Shown here: positions 15,077 to 22,695 of the stretch, piece by piece
Layout of the letters: the number at the start of each line of letters is the position of its first letter
How positions within the stretch are numbered: position 1 is the stretch's first letter
Origin: SCTD01 sp046593875
Lineage (GTDB): Bacteria > Actinomycetota > Actinomycetes > Mycobacteriales > SCTD01
Length of the DNA stretch: 23,163 nucleotides
Assembly (NCBI GenBank): GCA_046593875.1
Contig: JBKJQQ010000141.1
Location: 1 to 23,163, forward strand
Direction of reading: 5' to 3'
The notes under the pieces: model-generated
Seen by the model: only the letters and a program-made list of their open reading frames with translations
Told to the model about the DNA's origin: nothing
Database searches by the model: none
Program-made: the position numbers and the translations under genes

Positions 15077-17464
15077 CTAACCCCGCAGGCGCTGCGTGCT
15101 GAGCGTGGCCTTCTTCAGCTCGGTCTCGCAGAAGACGCCCTTGACCCAGCCGCCGTCGCTGTAGAGCCGCGTCTGGTCGGCGTAGTGCGCGCTCTTGGGG
15201 TTGGTCGACTGCGAGTAGGTCAGCATCGTCTGGCTGTCCGGGCAGCCGTCGCCGTCGAAGCTGACGGTCTGGATGAAGGACGCCCCATGCGCGAGCCGGC
15301 CGACGTACCCGGCCTTCGGGTCCCAGGCGGCCGCCATCGCGTTGAAGACGCCGAGGCCGCCGGGACCACCGTGGTACGGCGTGCTGGTGCCGTCCGGCCG
15401 CAGGTCCTTCTGGAAGGCGCCGAGCGGCGCGTCCACCGGGATCGCGGCGCCCTTGAGGTCGTTCAGCGCGTCGCCGAAGGCCTGCCGGACCTGCGGGTGC
15501 CGGGTGTTGAGGTCGCGCGGGGTGTTGACCGGGTCCTTGACGTCGAACGGCGTGGACCACGGACCCCCGGCCGCGCCGGCTGCCCGCGTCCAGAAGCGGC
15601 GGAACAGGATCGCGCCCTTGCTCTCCAGGCCGTCGCGGACGTCCCAGGCCGCGAGCACGTCGCACGAGGTGCCCACGGCGACCGGACCGCTGCCCGACGG
15701 GGCGACGCCCCCCGGGAAGCCCTTGCACATGGCGACGACGGCGTCACGGGTGAGCTCACCGGCGTGCTGGCGGTCGCTGTAGAGCAGGTCCTGCAGCTCC
15801 TGGCGGGTGAAGCGGCCACCGCCGGCGATCTCCTCCTCGACCATGACCAGCCCGGAGCGGGTGCGCAGCGCCCGGGCGGTGCCCTCGTCGCCGATGATGC
15901 GCGCGAAGCCGGTGAGCGGCTGCCGCGGCTGGCTGAGCCAGTACGAGTCGTTGGAGTTGGTGACGTAGTCGCTGCGCAGCAGGGACGGCATGCTGGACGG
16001 ACCGAAGGTGCCGGGCTGGATCGCGTCGGGGTCGTTGCCCCACTCGCAGGCCGAGCGCGAGCCGTCGAGCACCGGCAGGCGCAGCGCCGCGAACGTCGCC
16101 TGGCCCATCGCGGTGTTGCACATCTGGGCCTTGGCGTTCGTGACGTGCGGCGTCACCGAGATGTCGGCGTAGAGCGCGTCGCCCTGGTCGTCGGCGGCGA
16201 TCGTGTTGACCCACGGGATGCCCTGGTTGCGCTTGAGGACCTCGAGCACCTCCTTGGCCGACTGCGCCTTGTCCACCTCGAGGAAGTGGTTGAGGTAGCG
16301 GAAGTTCGGCGCGTTGGCGTCGCCCATCGCGAAGGCCGTCGCCGGCGTCCAGGGGAAGATCGGCAGGCCGAGCAGGCTGGTCAGGACCGGTCCGAAGCGG
16401 GTCGAGTACAGCCTGCGGCTCTGGGTCGAGCCGTCCTGCTTGGTGACGGTCACGTCGCGGCTGGTCATCGCCGTGGGCTTGCCGTCGTACAGGTAGGTCG
16501 TCGGCGACCCCGGCACGAGCGTCAGCTGGAACGGCGTGAAGCGGAACGCCGTGGAGACCGTGTGGCTCCAGGCCATCTTCTGCGTGTGGCCGATGAGCAC
16601 CAGCGGGACGCCGAGCAGGGAGCCGCCGGTGACGTCGAGCTTGCCCGGGACGGTCAGGTGCGCCTGGTAGAAGCGCTCGGAGCCGATCCAGGGGAAGTGC
16701 GGGTTGCCGAGCAGCATCCCCTTGCCGTTCGCGGTCGTGTCCTTGCCCAGCGCGACGGCGTTGCTGCCGATGGCCAGCGTCTTGTACTGCTCGTCCAGCA
16801 GCCGGGCCGTCGCCTCGTGGTCGGTCTGCGTGCTCGGCAGCGGCGCGGACGGGTGCGGGGGCTGCGCGCCGCCGATGCCGTCGATCGCTACGCCGGAGCT
16901 GGCGAGCAGGGCCAGCTGGTAGAAGCGGCGGTAGGCGTCGATCTCGGTGATCGGCGTGACGTGCGGCTTGCCGGCGCAGGTCGGGTCGGTCACGCCCGCG
17001 GCGCCGCCGACGTCGGCCAGCCAGCGGTTGTAGCCGGCGACGTAGCCGGTGACGAGCTCCTTGACCTCCGGCTGCGGGCCGTTCGGGGCCGGCGCCGCCA
17101 TGAGCTTCTCGACCCGCCGGTCGTCGATGATCTGCTGGAAGAAGAAGTCGCTGTTGAGGTTGTTGACGGTCGAGCCATTGCCGCGGAAGGCGTACGAGCC
17201 GCCCTCGCCGAAGAACATCGACCGCTGGCCGCGCACGGTCGTGTAGGTGTCGGCCAGGACGCAGATCGTCTCGCTGGCGATCTTGTACCCGTAGCCGTAG
17301 CCGACGTCCTCGAAGTCCTTGCCGCTGATGTGCGGGATGCCGTACTCGGTCTCGCGGATCGTGGCGTCGAAGCCCGCGCGCTCAGGAGACGCGGCGACCG
17401 CGACGGGAGCGAGCGTGGCGGTGAGGGCTGCGCTGAGCAGCAGGGCAAGACGGCGACGCGACAC
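15077..17464 (-). CDS. Secreted penicillin acylase family (S45 Ntn) amidohydrolase
   Basis: The 795-aa precursor starts at GTG 17464, preceded by CCGGAGGACCC; an upstream in-frame start at 17506 would add 14 residues before the signal peptide and is less likely. The signal peptide is VSRRRLALLLSAALTATLAPVAVAA. An alpha chain (IRETEYGIPHISGKDFEDVGYGYGYKIASE, a family hallmark) of about 200 aa is followed by a linker and the self-cleavage site: G-SNAVALG puts the beta-chain N-terminal nucleophile at Ser234. The beta chain carries GNPHFPW, HTQKMAWSHTVS and, near the C-terminus, VSFDGDGCPDSQTMLTYSQSTNP. The closest architecture is the aculeacin A acylase/PvdQ (AHL acylase) group, which removes long fatty acyl chains from amides such as cyclic lipopeptides or N-acyl-homoserine lactones. 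Substrate is unknown. No clear promoter found; an inverted repeat lies about 90 nt upstream. Confidence 0.9.
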   Translation of the reverse strand: MSRRRLALLLSAALTATLAPVAVAASPERAGFDATIRETEYGIPHISGKDFEDVGYGYGYKIASETICVLADTYTTVRGQRSMFFGEGGSYAFRGNGSTVNNLNSDFFFQQIIDDRRVEKLMAAPAPNGPQPEVKELVTGYVAGYNRWLADVGGAAGVTDPTCAGKPHVTPITEIDAYRRFYQLALLASSGVAIDGIGGAQPPHPSAPLPSTQTDHEATARLLDEQYKTLAIGSNAVALGKDTTANGKGMLLGNPHFPWIGSERFYQAHLTVPGKLDVTGGSLLGVPLVLIGHTQKMAWSHTVSTAFRFTPFQLTLVPGSPTTYLYDGKPTAMTSRDVTVTKQDGSTQSRRLYSTRFGPVLTSLLGLPIFPWTPATAFAMGDANAPNFRYLNHFLEVDKAQSAKEVLEVLKRNQGIPWVNTIAADDQGDALYADISVTPHVTNAKAQMCNTAMGQATFAALRLPVLDGSRSACEWGNDPDAIQPGTFGPSSMPSLLRSDYVTNSNDSYWLSQPRQPLTGFARIIGDEGTARALRTRSGLVMVEEEIAGGGRFTRQELQDLLYSDRQHAGELTRDAVVAMCKGFPGGVAPSGSGPVAVGTSCDVLAAWDVRDGLESKGAILFRRFWTRAAGAAGGPWSTPFDVKDPVNTPRDLNTRHPQVRQAFGDALNDLKGAAIPVDAPLGAFQKDLRPDGTSTPYHGGPGGLGVFNAMAAAWDPKAGYVGRLAHGASFIQTVSFDGDGCPDSQTMLTYSQSTNPKSAHYADQTRLYSDGGWVKGVFCETELKKATLSTQRLRG

Positions 17465-17553
17465 GGGTCCTCCGGAGGTGGGGCAGTTGCTCGCGGGTTT
17501 CGACACCGGGAGTGCGAGTACCTGCCTGCATGTCGGAGGAGCTCGATGTGGGG

Positions 17554-17577
17554 GTCACGACATGACGAGTACGTGAC
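17554..17577. promoter_or_regulatory. Inverted repeat GTCACG-N12-CGTGAC between acylase and acyltransferase genes
   Basis: Two 6-bp arms separated by 12 nt lie in the 137-bp divergent region between the acylase (minus) and the acyltransferase (plus), 24 nt before the latter's start codon. It may be a regulator site for one or both genes. No convincing -35/-10 pairs were found in this region, so the role is uncertain. Confidence 0.3.
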
Positions 17578-17601
17578 GATCGCCGCGGGCACAGAGACCT
17601 G

Positions 17602-18783
17602 GTGACTGCTCCCACGCTGCAGCGGCCGCCGCGCACGCGTCCCCGCCGCGCGCTGCTCGGGCGCTCGCCTGCGCTGGACGGCCTGCGCGGCATGGCGCTG
17701 ATCTGGGTCGTCACCTACCACTTCACCTCCAGCGCCGGCCCCTTCCCGGGCGGCTGGGTCGGCCTGGACGTCTTCTTCGTCCTGTCCGGCTTCCTCATCA
17801 CCGCCATGCTGCTCGACGAGGTCCGCGTGCACGGGCGGGTGTCCCTGCCGCTGTTCTACGCGCGCCGGGCCTGTCGTCTGCTGCCCGCGCTGCTCGTCAT
17901 GCTGGCCGTTTGGGTCGGCGTCCTGCTGGCCTTCCACGACACGAGCTGGATCGCGGCGACACCGGGCGGGGACGGCAGCGGCGACCCGGTCGATGTCCGC
18001 TCCGCGCTCGGCCAGGTCGGCATCGTCCTGGGCTACGGCGCCAACTGGGTCTACGCGCTGGGCAGCGGCGACGCGCCGCTGGCGCACCTGTGGTCGCTCG
18101 CGGTCGAGGAGCAGTTTTACCTCGTCTGGCCGTTCGTCCTGCTCCTGCTGCTGAAGGTGCCCGCCGCGCGCCGGATCTGGCCGGTCCTCGCGCTCGCGGT
18201 GGTCAGTGCTGCGTTGCCCCTGCTGTACTGGGACGGCGGTGAGGGCACCAACCGCATCTACTTCGGCACCGACACCCGCGCCGTCGGCATGCTCCTCGGG
18301 GCCGCGGCCGCGCTGGCCTGGCACCAGCGACGGAGCCGCGGTACGGGCAGCCCGGCGGCCACGCCGCGCGCCTGGGCCGGGTTGGTCACCGTGCTCGTCT
18401 TCCTGCTTGCGGTCGGCAACGTCCCGCTCAAGTCCCTGGCCGGTCCCGCGATCATGGCCGTCGCCGCGATGCAGGTCGTGCCGTACCTCGTCGATCGTCC
18501 TCGCAGCCTGCTCGGCCGGGGCTTCGCCACTCCGGTCCTGGTCTGGCTGGGCCAGCGGTCCTACGCGATCTACCTCTGGCACTACCTGTGGGCCACCTGG
18601 CTGAACCCGCTCAGCCCCTGGGTGAGCATCCCCTTCGGCATCGCCGCCTCGCTGCTGTGCGCGGTGGTGTCCTGGCGCTTCGTCGAGGCGCCGGCGCTGC
18701 AGTACGCCCGCCGCTTCCGCCCCGCCGTGCCCGTCGACCCCTACCCGACCGCGGCGCAGGCGCGGGAGCGCCTCGCCGCCTGA
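17602..18783 (+). CDS. Membrane acyltransferase 3 family protein (OafA/YrhL-like)
   Basis: The 393-aa protein has about ten hydrophobic segments. LDGLRGMALIWVVTYHF contains the family R-x10-H motif (Arg29, His40), followed by GWVGLDVFFVLSGFLIT and the RxxR-type motif FYARRACRLLP. HLWSLAVEEQFYLVWP is another hallmark. Members transfer acetyl or other short acyl groups from the cytoplasm to extracellular glycans, peptidoglycan, lipids or antibiotics. It ends after the transmembrane core without the SGNH hydrolase domain found in many OafA relatives, so the acceptor is acylated by the membrane domain alone. The GTG start has no strong ribosome site. It is divergent from the acylase and convergent with the LysM gene; the substrate cannot be inferred. 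Confidence 0.92.
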   Translation: MTAPTLQRPPRTRPRRALLGRSPALDGLRGMALIWVVTYHFTSSAGPFPGGWVGLDVFFVLSGFLITAMLLDEVRVHGRVSLPLFYARRACRLLPALLVMLAVWVGVLLAFHDTSWIAATPGGDGSGDPVDVRSALGQVGIVLGYGANWVYALGSGDAPLAHLWSLAVEEQFYLVWPFVLLLLLKVPAARRIWPVLALAVVSAALPLLYWDGGEGTNRIYFGTDTRAVGMLLGAAAALAWHQRRSRGTGSPAATPRAWAGLVTVLVFLLAVGNVPLKSLAGPAIMAVAAMQVVPYLVDRPRSLLGRGFATPVLVWLGQRSYAIYLWHYLWATWLNPLSPWVSIPFGIAASLLCAVVSWRFVEAPALQYARRFRPAVPVDPYPTAAQARERLAA

Positions 18784-18795
18784 CGATCCGGCAAC

Positions 18796-18825
18796 GGGGG
18801 GTCAGGCAGCGGGGGGTCAGGCAGC
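18796..18825. repeat. Two tandem 15-bp copies across the LysM gene stop codon
   Basis: The unit GGGGGGTCAGGCAGC occurs twice in exact tandem. Because 15 bp is a multiple of three, the duplicated copy carries a second in-frame TGA for the minus-strand LysM gene. It looks like a small local duplication at the end of two convergent genes, with no hairpin. Confidence 0.85.
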
Positions 18826-19152
18826 GGTCGGCAGGAGCAGCTGCTGACCGACCTGCAGACCGGAGGTCTGGAGGTCGTTGAGGCGGCGGATCTGGGCGAT
18901 GACCTCGCGAGGGTCGTTCTCCGGGGCGATCCGCTGGGCGACCGACCACAGGGACTCGCCCGCCTGCACCGTGGTGACGACGGGGGCCGCCGCCGTGCCG
19001 CCGGCGTCGACGCCGGCGGCCCGGGTGTCGCGCTGGCCGATCGAGAACGCGCCCAGGAGCAGCACGGCGAGCACCAGCACCAGCGCGGCGCGGCCGCGGC
19101 GGGTCAGGCGGACGGCGGTGGGGGTGACGCAGGTGGCGGAGGTGGCGGTCAT
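18817..19152 (-). CDS. Small membrane LysM protein, SOS cell-division inhibitor candidate (ChiZ/DivS/YneA-like)
   Basis: The 111-aa protein starts at an ATG with GAGGAG seven nt upstream; longer in-frame extension through the SOS region is rejected. It has a basic N-terminus, one membrane helix (AALVLVLAVLLLGAFSIG, about residues 22-40), a short linker and a C-terminal LysM domain (VTTVQAGESLWSVAQRI, then LNDLQTSGLQVGQQLLLP) that would bind peptidoglycan outside the membrane. It is divergent from lexA and its upstream region contains two SOS boxes, one just after a TACCTT-like -10. The same gene order holds for mycobacterial Rv2719c/ChiZ and corynebacterial DivS and resembles Bacillus YneA, which delay division during DNA damage. 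The role is inferred from position and architecture; no hydrolase motif is visible. Confidence 0.82.
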   Translation of the reverse strand: MTATSATCVTPTAVRLTRRGRAALVLVLAVLLLGAFSIGQRDTRAAGVDAGGTAAAPVVTTVQAGESLWSVAQRIAPENDPREVIAQIRRLNDLQTSGLQVGQQLLLPTAA

Positions 19153-19179
19153 GGGGATCTCCTCGGGGTCGAAGTCGAC

Positions 19180-19193
19180 CGAACGGGTGTTCG
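19180..19193. promoter_or_regulatory. LexA-binding SOS box 1
   Basis: The sequence CGAACGGGTGTTCG fits the actinobacterial SOS box consensus CGAACRNRYGTTYG at every position. It lies 28 nt upstream of the LysM start and downstream of a TACCTT (minus strand, 19217-19212) that could serve as its -10. It is well placed to block LysM gene transcription until LexA is cleaved. Confidence 0.88.
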
Positions 19194-19249
19194 ATCGAAC
19201 GTCTGAGCGAGAAGGTACCCAGGCCCTCTGACAAAACACCAGACACGTT

Positions 19250-19263
19250 CGAACATGTGTTTG
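19250..19263. promoter_or_regulatory. LexA-binding SOS box 2
   Basis: The sequence CGAACATGTGTTTG fits CGAACRNRYGTTYG at every position. Its 3' end overlaps the -35 element (TTGATC) proposed for lexA, so LexA bound there would autorepress. The two boxes are 56 nt apart, one close to each gene of the divergent pair. Confidence 0.88.
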
Positions 19264-19289
19264 ATCTGTGACCTCCGGAGCGTTACCTT
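19261..19289 (+). promoter_or_regulatory. lexA promoter
   Basis: TTGATC (19261-19266) and TACCTT (19284-19289) are separated by 17 nt, matching four of six -35 positions and the TANNNT -10 pattern of actinobacteria. The -35 overlaps SOS box 2. The expected transcript starts near 19296 and leaves a leader of about 35 nt ending in GGAG before the lexA ATG. Confidence 0.55.
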
Positions 19290-19330
19290 GCGCCTCGACC
19301 ACCTGTTCGGACCAGCAGACGGAGACCCCC

Positions 19331-20050
19331 ATGGCGCGCAAGCAGGCACCGACCGAGTCCGAGGGCGCTGTCGTGCACGACCTCCCGGACGGCCCGCCCG
19401 ACGAGGCCGGCCTCACCCCGCGGCAGCGCAAGGTCCTCGAGGTGATCCGCGACTCGGTCGAGCGGCGCGGCTACCCGCCCACCGTGCGCGAGATCGGCGA
19501 GGCCGTCGGGCTGACGAGCACGAGCAGCGTGTCGCACCAGCTGGCCATGCTGCAGAAGAAGGGCTTCCTGCGCCGCGACCCGTCCCGCCCGCGCGCCGTC
19601 GACGTGCGCCTGCCCGGCGAGACGGCCGCCGCCAACGCCGTGCAGGACGAGGCGGCCGAGCGCGCCGCCCGACCGACGCCGGCCTACGTTCCGGTCCTCG
19701 GTCGCATCGCGGCCGGCGGGCCGATCCTGGCCGAGCAGGCCGTCGAGGACGTGTTCCCGCTCCCCCGCGAGCTGGTCGGCAGCGGCACGCTGTTCATGCT
19801 CAAGGTCGTCGGCGACTCCATGGTCGACGCGGCCATCGCCGACGGGGACTGGGTCGTGGTCCGCCAGCAGCCCAACGCCGACAACGGCGACATCGTCGCC
19901 GCGATGATCGACGGCGAGGCGACCGTCAAGACCTACAAGCGCAAGGACGGCCACGTCTGGCTGATGCCGCACAACGCGGCCTACGCGCCCATCGACGGCG
20001 ACAGCGCCGTCATCCTGGGCCGGGTCGTCACGGTGCTCCGCAAGGTCTGA
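19331..20050 (+). CDS. lexA: LexA repressor of the SOS response
   Basis: The 239-aa protein represses DNA-damage genes and cleaves itself when RecA filaments form. The N-terminal winged helix (LTPRQRKVLEVIRDSVERRGYPPTVREIG, then LTSTSSVSHQLAMLQKKGFLRRDPSRPRAV, about residues 28-92) contains the recognition helix. The autocleavage site is Ala128-Gly129 in LGRIAAGGPILAEQ. The catalytic dyad is Ser163 (VVGDSMVDAAI) and Lys200 (ATVKTYKR). The length is normal for actinobacteria. The ATG at 19331 has GGAG six nt upstream; an upstream GTG at 19268 in the same frame is rejected because it lies inside the promoter. It is divergent from the LysM gene, with two SOS boxes between them. Confidence 0.98.
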   Translation: MARKQAPTESEGAVVHDLPDGPPDEAGLTPRQRKVLEVIRDSVERRGYPPTVREIGEAVGLTSTSSVSHQLAMLQKKGFLRRDPSRPRAVDVRLPGETAAANAVQDEAAERAARPTPAYVPVLGRIAAGGPILAEQAVEDVFPLPRELVGSGTLFMLKVVGDSMVDAAIADGDWVVVRQQPNADNGDIVAAMIDGEATVKTYKRKDGHVWLMPHNAAYAPIDGDSAVILGRVVTVLRKV

Positions 20051-20110
20051 CGGCAGGAGCCGGCGGCCGTACGGCGAAGACTCCGGGACGCAACCGCTCC
20101 TGGAGGACCG

Positions 20111-21796
20111 TTGAGCAGCTCGTCCGACGCCCGCCTGACCCGTCGCTCGCTGTTGCGGCGCGGGGCGATCGGCGCGGGCGTCCTCGCCGCGGCTCCCGTC
20201 CTGGAGCGCACGGCCCTCGGTGCGGCCACCGGGACGACGGTGCCGGGCGAGATGCTCTCCTACGCCCGCGTCCGCCCGCGCACGCTCGGCCAGGCGCTCG
20301 CGCTCGCGGACTTCGACGACACGCACCGGCTGCTCGCCGACGGCTCGATGGAGCTTCTGCTGTGGCCGGGCGACGAGACCAGGCTGCGGCGCCTCGGCGT
20401 CGACTACGAGGTCACCCAGCCCTACCGCGGTCCCGACCTCACCGCCGCCGCCCGGCTGTCCGGCCTCGCGCCGCAGCCCGGCGAGCGCACCGACTACCGC
20501 CGCTACGCCGACTACGTCACCGATCTGCAGAAGCTCGCCACCGATCACCCGAAGCGCGCGCGGATGTTCGCCTTCCCGGAGACCACGCTCGAGGGACGCA
20601 AGGTCTTCGGCATCGAGATCGCGGACGACGTGATGCGGGCGGCGACCGACGGTCGCCCGACGTTCTGGGTCGACGGGGCCCACCACGCCCGGGAGTGGCC
20701 GTCGTCGGAGTACCCGATGATGTTCGCCTTCGACCTGCTGGCGTCGTTCGGCAAGGACGCGCGCGTCACCAGCCTGCTGAGGAAGATCCGCGTCGTCATC
20801 GTGCCGATCGTCAACGTGGACGGCTTCGTGCACTCGCGGGAAGCCTCCCCGGTCTTCAACCCGGTGCTGAACAACAACCTGGCCTTCGAGGTGGCCGGCC
20901 TCGAGAGCGGCTGGCGCAAGAACAAGCGCTCGGTCACCAACGCGCTGTACGCCGCCGGTGGCGCGTCCTCACGCCTGAACGCCGACGCGCACGGCACCGA
21001 CCCGAACCGCAACTACCCCTTCTTCTGGGGTGGCGAGGGCGGCGGCGGCGACCCGAGCAGTCAGACGTACGGCGGCATGCAGCCGTTCAGCGAGCCCGAG
21101 GCGCGCAACATCGCGGGCGGCATGAAGGCCCGTCAGGTCACGGCGTACCTGACCAACCACACCAGCGGCCAGCTGTGCATGCGCCCGTGGGGCTACACGA
21201 CCGACGCGTCGCCGGACAACGCGCTGCAGGAGGACCTCGGCGAGCAGATGTGCGAGAAGCACCTGGGCTACCGCAACCAGATCGGCCTGTCGCTCTACCC
21301 GACCGCCGGCACCAGTCGCGACTGGTCGTACGGCGCGCTGCGCACGATCGTCTACACCTTCGAGCACAACCAGGACTTCCACCCGCCGTACGCCGCCAAC
21401 ATCCCGTCGACGTACGCGATCAACCGCCCGGCCTGGCTCATGCTGGCTGAGGCAGCGGCCGATCCGCGCAACCACGGCGTCCTCAGCGGCCGGGCCGTCA
21501 CCGGCTCGGGGGCGCCCGCCGCGGGCGTGACGGTCACGCTGACCAAGTCCTTCAGGACGCCGGTGGCCGAGGACGTCCTGGCCGAACGCGACGGGTCGGT
21601 CCCCGAGACGATCACCTCGACGGCCAAGACGGACGGTCAGGGCCGCTTCACCGTCCACGCCAACCCGAGTACCCGGCCGACGACGATCCAGGACCGTCGC
21701 GGCAAGGAGTTCTGGACGGTCAAGATCGGGCGCACGAGCCGCAAGGTCTTCCTGGACCGCGGCACCAAGGTCGACCTCGGGACCATCCGCCTCTAA
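20111..21796 (+). CDS. Tat-exported M14 zinc carboxypeptidase
   Basis: The 561-aa protein starts at TTG, with TGGAGG four nt upstream. LTRRSLLRRGAIGAGVLAAAPV is a twin-arginine signal. The M14 catalytic domain has HHAREWPSSE (zinc ligands His192 and Glu195), DPNRNYPF (substrate arginine), LTNHTSGQL (third zinc ligand His350) and YTFEHN (catalytic Glu418). The last 100 residues (GVLSGRAVTGSGAPAAGVTVTLTKS onwards) form a carboxypeptidase regulatory-like beta-sandwich. The enzyme removes C-terminal amino acids from peptides or peptidoglycan-type substrates outside the cell; Tat export fits a metal enzyme folded before export. It lies 60 nt downstream of lexA on the same strand with a perfect palindrome GCCGTACGGC (20066-20075) in between; whether it is co-transcribed with lexA is unknown. 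Confidence 0.92.
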   Translation: MSSSSDARLTRRSLLRRGAIGAGVLAAAPVLERTALGAATGTTVPGEMLSYARVRPRTLGQALALADFDDTHRLLADGSMELLLWPGDETRLRRLGVDYEVTQPYRGPDLTAAARLSGLAPQPGERTDYRRYADYVTDLQKLATDHPKRARMFAFPETTLEGRKVFGIEIADDVMRAATDGRPTFWVDGAHHAREWPSSEYPMMFAFDLLASFGKDARVTSLLRKIRVVIVPIVNVDGFVHSREASPVFNPVLNNNLAFEVAGLESGWRKNKRSVTNALYAAGGASSRLNADAHGTDPNRNYPFFWGGEGGGGDPSSQTYGGMQPFSEPEARNIAGGMKARQVTAYLTNHTSGQLCMRPWGYTTDASPDNALQEDLGEQMCEKHLGYRNQIGLSLYPTAGTSRDWSYGALRTIVYTFEHNQDFHPPYAANIPSTYAINRPAWLMLAEAAADPRNHGVLSGRAVTGSGAPAAGVTVTLTKSFRTPVAEDVLAERDGSVPETITSTAKTDGQGRFTVHANPSTRPTTIQDRRGKEFWTVKIGRTSRKVFLDRGTKVDLGTIRL

Positions 21797-21819
21797 GCGA
21801 CCCGTTGCTCCGGCGAGCC

Positions 21820-22695
21820 TCAGTCGCGGACCAGCTCGCTGCGCGCCTGCTGGACGCGTACCTGCACCGGGTCGCCCTCGGTGACGACCGTGCCGGTGAT
21901 CGCCTGCGCCGGGCCGCCGTCGACGCTGAACGTCCCCGACCACTCGATGTCGACCCACACGTCGCGGACACCGGCCCGCGCGTAGTCGTGCTCGAGGAAG
22001 CCACCCGGCCGGGTCGACACCTGCTCGGGGCCCTCCCCGACGTGCCAGACGTAGCGCTGCGCCGTCGCGGTGATCACGACGGAACGGCCGAGCAGCGTCA
22101 GCGGTATCTGGTAGCTGGCCGGGGCGTCGGTCCGGAACCGGGTCGGGATGTTCACCAGCGTCTCGGGCTTCGGCGACACCTGGGCGGCACCGGTCACGAC
22201 GACGACGCTCTTGAACTCTCTCTGGACCAGCGCCGGGATCGCCACCGCGGGATCGAGGACGGGCGCGTCCGCGCCGAGGCAGACGGTGTCGACCAGGCGG
22301 GTCCCGGTGTCGGCGGCAGGTCGGCCGGTCGCACGGTTGATGGTCGTTTCGAACACCCAGAACCGAACCTCGCCCTCGGTCGGGCAGGTCTCGAGCGCGG
22401 CGTTGCAGAGGGCCCCGGCGTCGGAGGCATTGTTCCCGGTGCACGTCGGTGCGAAGTCGCGGTCGACGTACGTCGGCGACAACGGCGCCTTCGGACCGCG
22501 AGGGCGAGTGCCCACAGGCTTCGCTGCGTCATTCGCGCGTACCCCCGTGACGCCGAAGCCACTGTCGGTAGTGGCGGCTGTCGTGCACTCAGTCCGCTGA
22601 TCGCGCGGCCCGCAGTCGCCCGGCACTGCCTGGGCAGGTGCGGCTGCGCTGAGCAACACAAGGCCGACGAGGGCCGACGTCAGCTGTAGTCGCAT
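21820..22695 (-). CDS. Secreted protein of unknown function, coupled to the DUF6318-type gene
   Basis: The 291-aa protein has a Sec signal peptide (MRLQLTSALVGLVLLSAAAPAQA). The next 90 residues contain cysteine pairs (CGPRDQRTEC; CTGNNASDAGALC; ETCPTEGE; VCLGA) that could form disulfides. The C-terminal half is beta-rich (YQIPLTLLGRSVVITATAQRYVWHVGEG; VWVDIEWSGTFSVDGG), ending with VTEGDPVQVRVQQARSELV, which looks like an immunoglobulin-like or PKD-like fold. I recognise no catalytic motif. The ATG overlaps the TAA of the upstream gene (TAATG), so translation is coupled. Similar secreted protein plus DUF6318 pairs are common in actinobacteria. The gene is convergent with the M14 carboxypeptidase, with only 23 nt between stops. 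Confidence 0.75.
   Translation of the reverse strand: MRLQLTSALVGLVLLSAAAPAQAVPGDCGPRDQRTECTTAATTDSGFGVTGVRANDAAKPVGTRPRGPKAPLSPTYVDRDFAPTCTGNNASDAGALCNAALETCPTEGEVRFWVFETTINRATGRPAADTGTRLVDTVCLGADAPVLDPAVAIPALVQREFKSVVVVTGAAQVSPKPETLVNIPTRFRTDAPASYQIPLTLLGRSVVITATAQRYVWHVGEGPEQVSTRPGGFLEHDYARAGVRDVWVDIEWSGTFSVDGGPAQAITGTVVTEGDPVQVRVQQARSELVRD

Noticed and set aside
14946..15728. Upstream extension of the AbiEi-like gene to a 596-codon frame
   Set aside because: The extra N-terminal part overlaps the acylase gene out of frame and is Arg/Pro-rich; the wHTH domain begins right after the ATG at 14945.
19153..19431. N-terminal extension of the LysM protein across the SOS region
   Set aside because: It would overlap lexA and both SOS boxes; the ATG at 19152 has a good GAGGAG site and is followed directly by a basic region and TM helix.
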